A stretch of DNA of 64,000 nucleotides, from positions 13,491,438 through 13,555,437 of the forward strand of contig NC_044920.1 in the NCBI RefSeq assembly GCF_003576645.1. Reading direction: 5' to 3'. A program made the translations under genes and the position numbers. The DNA is from Ipomoea triloba. Lineage: Eukaryota; Streptophyta; Magnoliopsida; Solanales; Convolvulaceae. Numbering within the stretch: position 1 is the first letter of the stretch; the number at the start of each line of letters is the position of its first letter. The notes below the pieces were generated by a model that had not been told where the DNA came from, ran no database searches, and was given only the letters and a program-made list of their open reading frames with translations. Below, one piece after another: positions 59,097 to 64,000 of this stretch.

Positions 59097-59110
59097 AAGT
59101 TTCCACACTT

Positions 59111-59916
59111 TAGATTGCTCGTCCTCGAGCAATTCGCAATCGAGCACAAATCATTTAAGTTCCAAAGATATCTATCCATAAGTGAGCCTATTTAATCACA
59201 GTCATTTTTAATTATGAAATACAAGTCAAATAAGCTTTCAAACTTGTTAGTAAAATGGAATTGAATCCTTAAATTTAAAAAGTTTTAAAGAGATCATTGA
59301 ATTTAGGGAAAAAAATACAATTAGACAAAAAAAAAAGAATAATTAGACAAATTTTTTATTTGTTTTAGCAGGTAGGCTTACATGGCATCCAAATCATCAT
59401 CCAAAATATTTAATACAATAATTTTAGGAGATTTTTCTCTGTAAAAATAAAACTATTAAATCTTATTTTTAAAATAGGGATTGTTTTGGTCTCATCATTG
59501 CTTCATTACTATTCATTGGCTTTTCATTGTTTTGTCACTATCAATTTTTACATTGCTATTGCTACAACATTAATGTTATTTTTATAAATACTAAAAAATC
59601 AAAATGTTAATAGTAAGAGTAGGCCAAATTATATTTATGTTACAATTTAAAACTATAACAACTCTATTTAATTAATGTTTCTTTAATTTTTGTTATTGAT
59701 AAATAAGAACAAAAATTATAATAATTAATGAAAATACACAAACCGTCAAATAAATCATTTGGTAACTTAGCAGTTTACTCCAAACCGTTGAAAACTAAAA
59801 CACTGCATTTTGCAGCGTTTCATTATAGCGTTTTGTAATCGTTTCCAAAAACGCCCTCATATATTACCATTCGAGATTTTAATCTAGAAATTTATTAGGA
59901 ATAAGAAAGTATGAAA

Positions 59917-59918
<2 letters not shown>
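59111..59918. other. AT-rich, no gene
   Basis: Apart from the first 70 bases of gypsy internal debris, nothing recognisable. AAGTCAAATAAGCTTTC near 59225 resembles the TE terminus at 30931. Confidence 0.4.

Positions 59919-60005
<87 letters not shown>
59919..60005. repeat. TA microsatellite (about 87 bp)
   Basis: An uninterrupted TA run that ends exactly where the Helitron-like terminus begins. Confidence 0.97.
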
Positions 60006-60006
<1 letters not shown>

Positions 60007-60983
60007 TAGTATTTTCGCCCGTGCGTTGCACGAAATGGATTTGTTATAATATTTAAAGAATATTTGGATCAACATAAAATTATATATATTATAACATCGA
60101 ATACTATATAGCGCAATTGATGAAATTGATTGGATCGATTATGTTTTCTGATGTTTTCCTTTGAATTAGAATAAATAATTGTCCAATTACCCGGGCGTGG
60201 ATAAAATTTTTTTATTATATATTGAGATAATAAAAATAAAGATGAAATTATAAAAAATTCTAATATTGAACGTGTACATTTATTTGATTATAAGATTAGT
60301 ACAAAAATATTACTCAATTAATTGAATAATATATGACTTGTTTGTCTAAAATTATCTTAAAAATATCTATAAGTAATATGACTTATATAATTATTATATT
60401 ATTACTAAAATAAATATGAGAAAATGATAAATAAATTAATTGTAATTATTATAAAAATAAATTCAACGACCAATGCTTAACTTAATTATTATAATAATTA
60501 TTAGGCAATTATTATTAGTCAATTACACTAATATATGTGTAATTATACTTTTATACTTTAAGTATATTCATTTTTCCCATATTGCATTTACTTTTATCTT
60601 CCTCCTCCATATTTGAATGAATTAATTTTGATTATTATAAAAATCTAACAACACATGTTCAATTAAATTTTTTTTAAAGTTTAAATAACTTAGAGTACAG
60701 TTTTCAAAAGTAAAGTATAATTAATTATTAAAGTTTTTCAATAATTTTCAGTCAATTAGTAATATCATTTTCTTTTCCTGATAAATGATTTTACTTTTAT
60801 TAATAGTGTTGATACGTGAGTGTACATATTATCAATTAATAGATATTAGTTAATTTCTATTTTACATTTTATTAACAAATAAGCTTTATTAATTATTTGG
60901 CCAATAAAATATTTAATTAATTGACTACAAAAGTTTAGGCGGGGAATAAAATAGGAGGATTTTACTTTTATATATAGTATAGA
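60006..60983 (-). mobile_element. Probable non-autonomous Helitron (978 bp)
   Basis: On the minus strand it starts TCTATACTATATATAAAAG and ends with a hairpin (GTGCAACGCAC), about 11 bases and CTAG, followed by T, matching the 3' rule of Helitrons (hairpin, then CTRR, inserted before T). The 5' flanking base is T and not the usual A, which weakens the call. No RepHel protein is encoded. Confidence 0.55.
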
Positions 60984-61425
60984 ATACAGATTACGATCTT
61001 TTTATATTTTAAATCAATTAGTAATATCATTTTTTCTCGGAATAAGGGTCAAATAAGCCACTGAACTACACACAAAACTGCAATTAGGCCATCGAACTAA
61101 AAAAGAATGCAATTGGATTCCTGAGCTATATAAACTCATGCAATTAAGTACAAATTGACATGTTTTCCAAAAAAAAAAAAGTTCCAAATTGACCTGTTTA
61201 CCTACAATTGTGATGACATGGTGGTTACTAATTTTAAAATAAACTTTTTAAATAATTTTAATTAAAATAATTAAATAATAATAATAATAATAATAAAATT
61301 AATAAAAAAAACAGACGTCTCTAGCAGTTCTTCTATTTTTTTTTTTAATTATTAGTGCCGATTGTTATGTGTAAATTAATATTAGGCAACCTTATTTAGG
61401 AAAAATGAAAAGAATTACGTAGTAA
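60984..61425. other. AT-rich DNA with an AAGGGTCAAATAAGCC terminus
   Basis: From about 61044 it reads AAGGGTCAAATAAGCCACTG..., similar to 30931. There is a short AAT microsatellite near 61275. No gene. Confidence 0.4.
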
Positions 61426-61429
61426 TATT

Positions 61430-62060
61430 TACCTAATTTTCGTTCCATTTTTAATTGATGATGTAGAATATTATTATTGAAATATTTCCGTTTCATTTTT
61501 AATTTCCGTTCCTTTTTTAATTTATCTTTAATATTGTTTAAAATATGCCTTTATTATTGATGATGTAGAATGTTTTCCTTTTTTTTTTTAATTAAATTGC
61601 AATGATATGACCATTTCCTTTTTCATTTTAGTTAATTATGGATATTTTCTTATTTACAGTCAATTATTAATATTCATTTCCTTTTATATATTCAGTCAAT
61701 TAGTAATATCAGATTCAATTTTTAGTTGATTTTTTTTAGTTAATTAGTCAATTAGAATAATAGATTGACTGGTATTTTTACCTAATTTCTGTTCTATTTT
61801 TAATTAATGATGTAGAATATTATTATTGAAATATTTTCATTCTATTTTTAATTTACCTTTACTATTGTTTAAAATTTAAAATATGCCTTTACTATTGATG
61901 ATGTATACTATTATTATTGAAATATTTCTTTTCCATTTTTAATTTACTTTTACTATTGATGATGTAGAATATTATTATTGAAATATTTCCGTTTCATTTT
62001 TAATTTCCGTTCCATTGTTTAAATGTGTGAAAGATTTACGATTTAATTGTGATTTGATTT
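61430..62060. repeat. AT-rich tandem repeat with GATGATGTAGAATATTATT units
   Basis: TTGATGATGTAGAATATTATTATTG-like text followed by AAATATTTCCGTTTCATTTTT recurs about five times at irregular 65-200 base spacing. Non-coding. Confidence 0.75.
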
Positions 62061-62156
62061 ATTCTACTGTGTAATATTATTGTGAAAAATTAAAATACAA
62101 TGATTTGACCATTTCATTTTCCGTTTTAATTAATTATATTTTTTTAGGGTTTAGGG

Positions 62157-63369
62157 TTTAGTCCCTGAAAATAATTGTTTTTGGTCACATAACTCCATCC
62201 AGCCAGTTTCCGGCGAACACTCCGATTTAGCAGGGGTAAAGTAGTCTTTTCCTTTCTTCAATCCTCCCCCCTCTTCGTCGCCGCTAATGCCGAAGAAGCC
62301 CTGACTTCCCAACACACCCCTGACTTCACAATCAAACCTAACCTCCCCTCTAATGCCCCTCCGGCCTCAAAGCCGCCCGTAAAGCAGTCGGCGGAGAACC
62401 TCTGAGCAGAAGGATCAGTTGAAGCAGCGGCGCCGTTAGCGACGAAAGCTCCACCGCCGTCCTCGTTTTTTACGGCACTGAGCGAGGGAAGATGAGGAGA
62501 TCTGGAGGAGGAAGGCATGGCAGAGATTCCGGAAAGAGGGCAGATTAATGGAAGGTGTTTGCGGGAGGAAGAGAGAATGGGAAGGGAAGAGGGGAAAATG
62601 GGTTTGAAGGAGTGAGGGAGAAGAAGGCAAATAGAGGCGAGCATACAGAAACGGTGATGAAAGGAAACGACTTTGTGAATGGGTCTCATCGTCGTCATCA
62701 TGTCATAACAATCACAGTCCAATTTATTAACAATTTCCTTTTCCTCTCCACTCCACAGCACTACAACCAACAGTGAATTACTTTTTGTTTTTTATTGTAT
62801 TTTTCTTATCTTTTTTATATATATTCTTGCCTTTGGAGATTCCTTTTGATGATTTGTTGTACGCCAGCACGTATGGACCATGTCTATTTGAGTATTGGGT
62901 ATTGGATTGGAGTATCTTCCCCAGCTGCCTCTGTTAGTGTTAGGATGTCGCCATTTACCCGTCTAGGTTCAACTTCGCTCCTCTTTCACCTCTTTGTCTA
63001 TCTGAGAATCGGCGGGACAGATATGAGCAGGAGCCCGAACCCCAGCGTATCAGGACGGCGGAGTGCATCAGCTGCTGCGATAGCTTCACCGGAGAATGGG
63101 TTCCCAACCCAGAGGCGGTGGAATCCCGATGGGTGCGAGCTGCCGGAACTGGCGCGTGGTCTCTGGTGTTATAAGAAGAGGGAAGAAGTATTGAAGAGAG
63201 GAAAAGACTACTTTACCCTTGATAAGTCGGAGTGTTCGCCAGAAACTGGCCGAATGGAGTTATGTGACTAAACACAATTATTTTCAGGGGCTAAATCGAT
63301 GAATACGGAGTTAAGGGGCAACATTGACAGTTTGATAACAATTGAGGGACCAAATCGGTGATTTACCCT
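62157..63369. mobile_element. TIR element with about 104-bp inverted repeats and GC-rich cargo
   Basis: 62157-62260 and 63191-63298 are nearly perfect inverted repeats (CCCTGAAAATAATTG... to ...GTAGTCTTTTCCT). The right side continues outward to about 63369 with GGGTAAATCACCG-like text (minus strand). The interior has two GC-rich parts (62265-62550 and 62990-63180) separated by AT-rich DNA, with open stretches on either strand (62258-62770 minus, 62795-63271 plus). I recognise no protein. The layout fits a MULE that captured gene pieces (Pack-MULE type), but that is an inference. Confidence 0.6.
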
Positions 63370-63435
63370 TATTATTACTATTACTACTACTACTACTATT
63401 ATTATTATTATTACTATTATTATTAAATAATGGTG

Positions 63436-63515
<80 letters not shown>

Positions 63516-63601
63516 TATAAAATTAATTAATTCTAAATAATATTTTTGTCTAAATAGTTGACATTACAAAAATTTAGAAAGTAAAGTAATTAAGGTAATA
63601 A

Positions 63602-63650
<49 letters not shown>

Positions 63651-63655
63651 GTTAT
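63370..63655. repeat. Microsatellite cluster (TTA, TA, GTAT, TTA)
   Basis: TTA/CTA run at 63370-63424, TA run at 63440-63487, about six GTAT units at 63488-63514, and a TTA run at 63600-63652. The first directly abuts the end of the TIR element. Confidence 0.95.
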
Positions 63656-64000
63656 TATGCATATACTGGATAATTGGAGACTAAAATCATTATTTGATCA
63701 TAATTTTGCAAATAAAGTTTGCAATTTTCTTGTTTATAAAAAACATTATTAACCAATAAACATAAACACATAGTAAAGTATGATTATTTAAGAGAAATTA
63801 ATTTATAATAAATGCCTCTAAATTTTGGAGGAAAACTTGGTACAAATTAGTGGATTTAGTGCAGAAGGAGAAAGAGTTGGCTCTATTTTCAAAGGTGAAA
63901 CCCGATCAGGCCTCGGAATCGTTGAAGTTTCATCCCACTGCACCTAAAGATAGCAATAAATATCACTTTAGGCATCACAAATAAAAATGTATCACCAAAC
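63656..64000. other. Right edge, no gene recognised
   Basis: AT-rich to about 63830, then a more balanced stretch (GTGGATTTAGTGCAGAAGG and on) that could be exon or TE. It is cut by the window end. Confidence 0.3.

Noticed and set aside
63342..63530. Leucine- and Ile/Tyr-repeat frame
   Set aside because: A translation of CTA/TTA, TA and GTAT microsatellites.

Overview
The window looks like nuclear DNA of a eudicot plant. It is AT-rich, has spliced receptor-kinase genes with plant hallmarks, and is mostly layered transposable elements (TEs): Tourist-like MITEs, tRNA-derived SINEs, Mutator-like, CACTA-like and Helitron DNA elements, Ty1/copia and Ty3/gypsy relics, and long solo LTRs. I cannot fix the species; an asterid such as a Convolvulaceae member is only a guess. 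Only two genes look intact. Both are minus-strand leucine-rich-repeat receptor kinases of the LRR-XI, HAESA-LIKE 3 (HSL3) type, at 2240-6089 (1017 aa) and 43355-46955 (1020 aa). They lie in two direct copies of one segment, about 264-8036 and 41103-51889.

Between the two copies is a graveyard of the same gene family. It holds an LRR-only derivative that lost its membrane segment and nearly all of its kinase (8882-10512), a detached kinase C-tail (about 10790-10850), and five truncated 5' ends (29049-29170, 33492-33825, 34219-34310, 36845-36960, 37030-37208). The copies can be compared directly. A MITE is present only in the intron of the left gene, and a 3.0-kb solo LTR and a 155-bp SINE candidate only in the right segment. 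Each has an undisturbed empty site in the other copy.

From 13836 to 28832 lies a Mutator-like element of about 15 kb with an 8-bp target duplication. It carries a FAR1/MULE transposase gene (plus strand, broken by frameshifts) and a convergent ULP1-type (C48) cysteine-peptidase gene (minus strand, broken by a stop and a nested solo LTR). This is the gene content of Kaonashi-type MULEs. Degenerate CAGTTTC-rich repeats fill its introns and flanks. From 30480 to 33490, CACTA-like subterminal repeats flank an assembly gap and a decayed copy of QCR8 (cytochrome bc1 subunit 8).

Five long LTR-like elements of one broad family, with TGTRAYACCCC-type inverted ends, lie at 23471-26750, 38035-40696, 47729-50725, 51830-54360 and 56522-59002. 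Four have exact 5-bp target duplications. Most carry a private minisatellite array, and three share a block containing a splice-donor-like GGTAAG. The right end (54-64 kb) has nested gypsy LTRs, a probable Helitron, and an element with about 100-bp terminal inverted repeats and a GC-rich interior. Single N bases at 20734 and 28303 sit between near-identical 100-240 bp copies and are probably uncollapsed contig overlaps.
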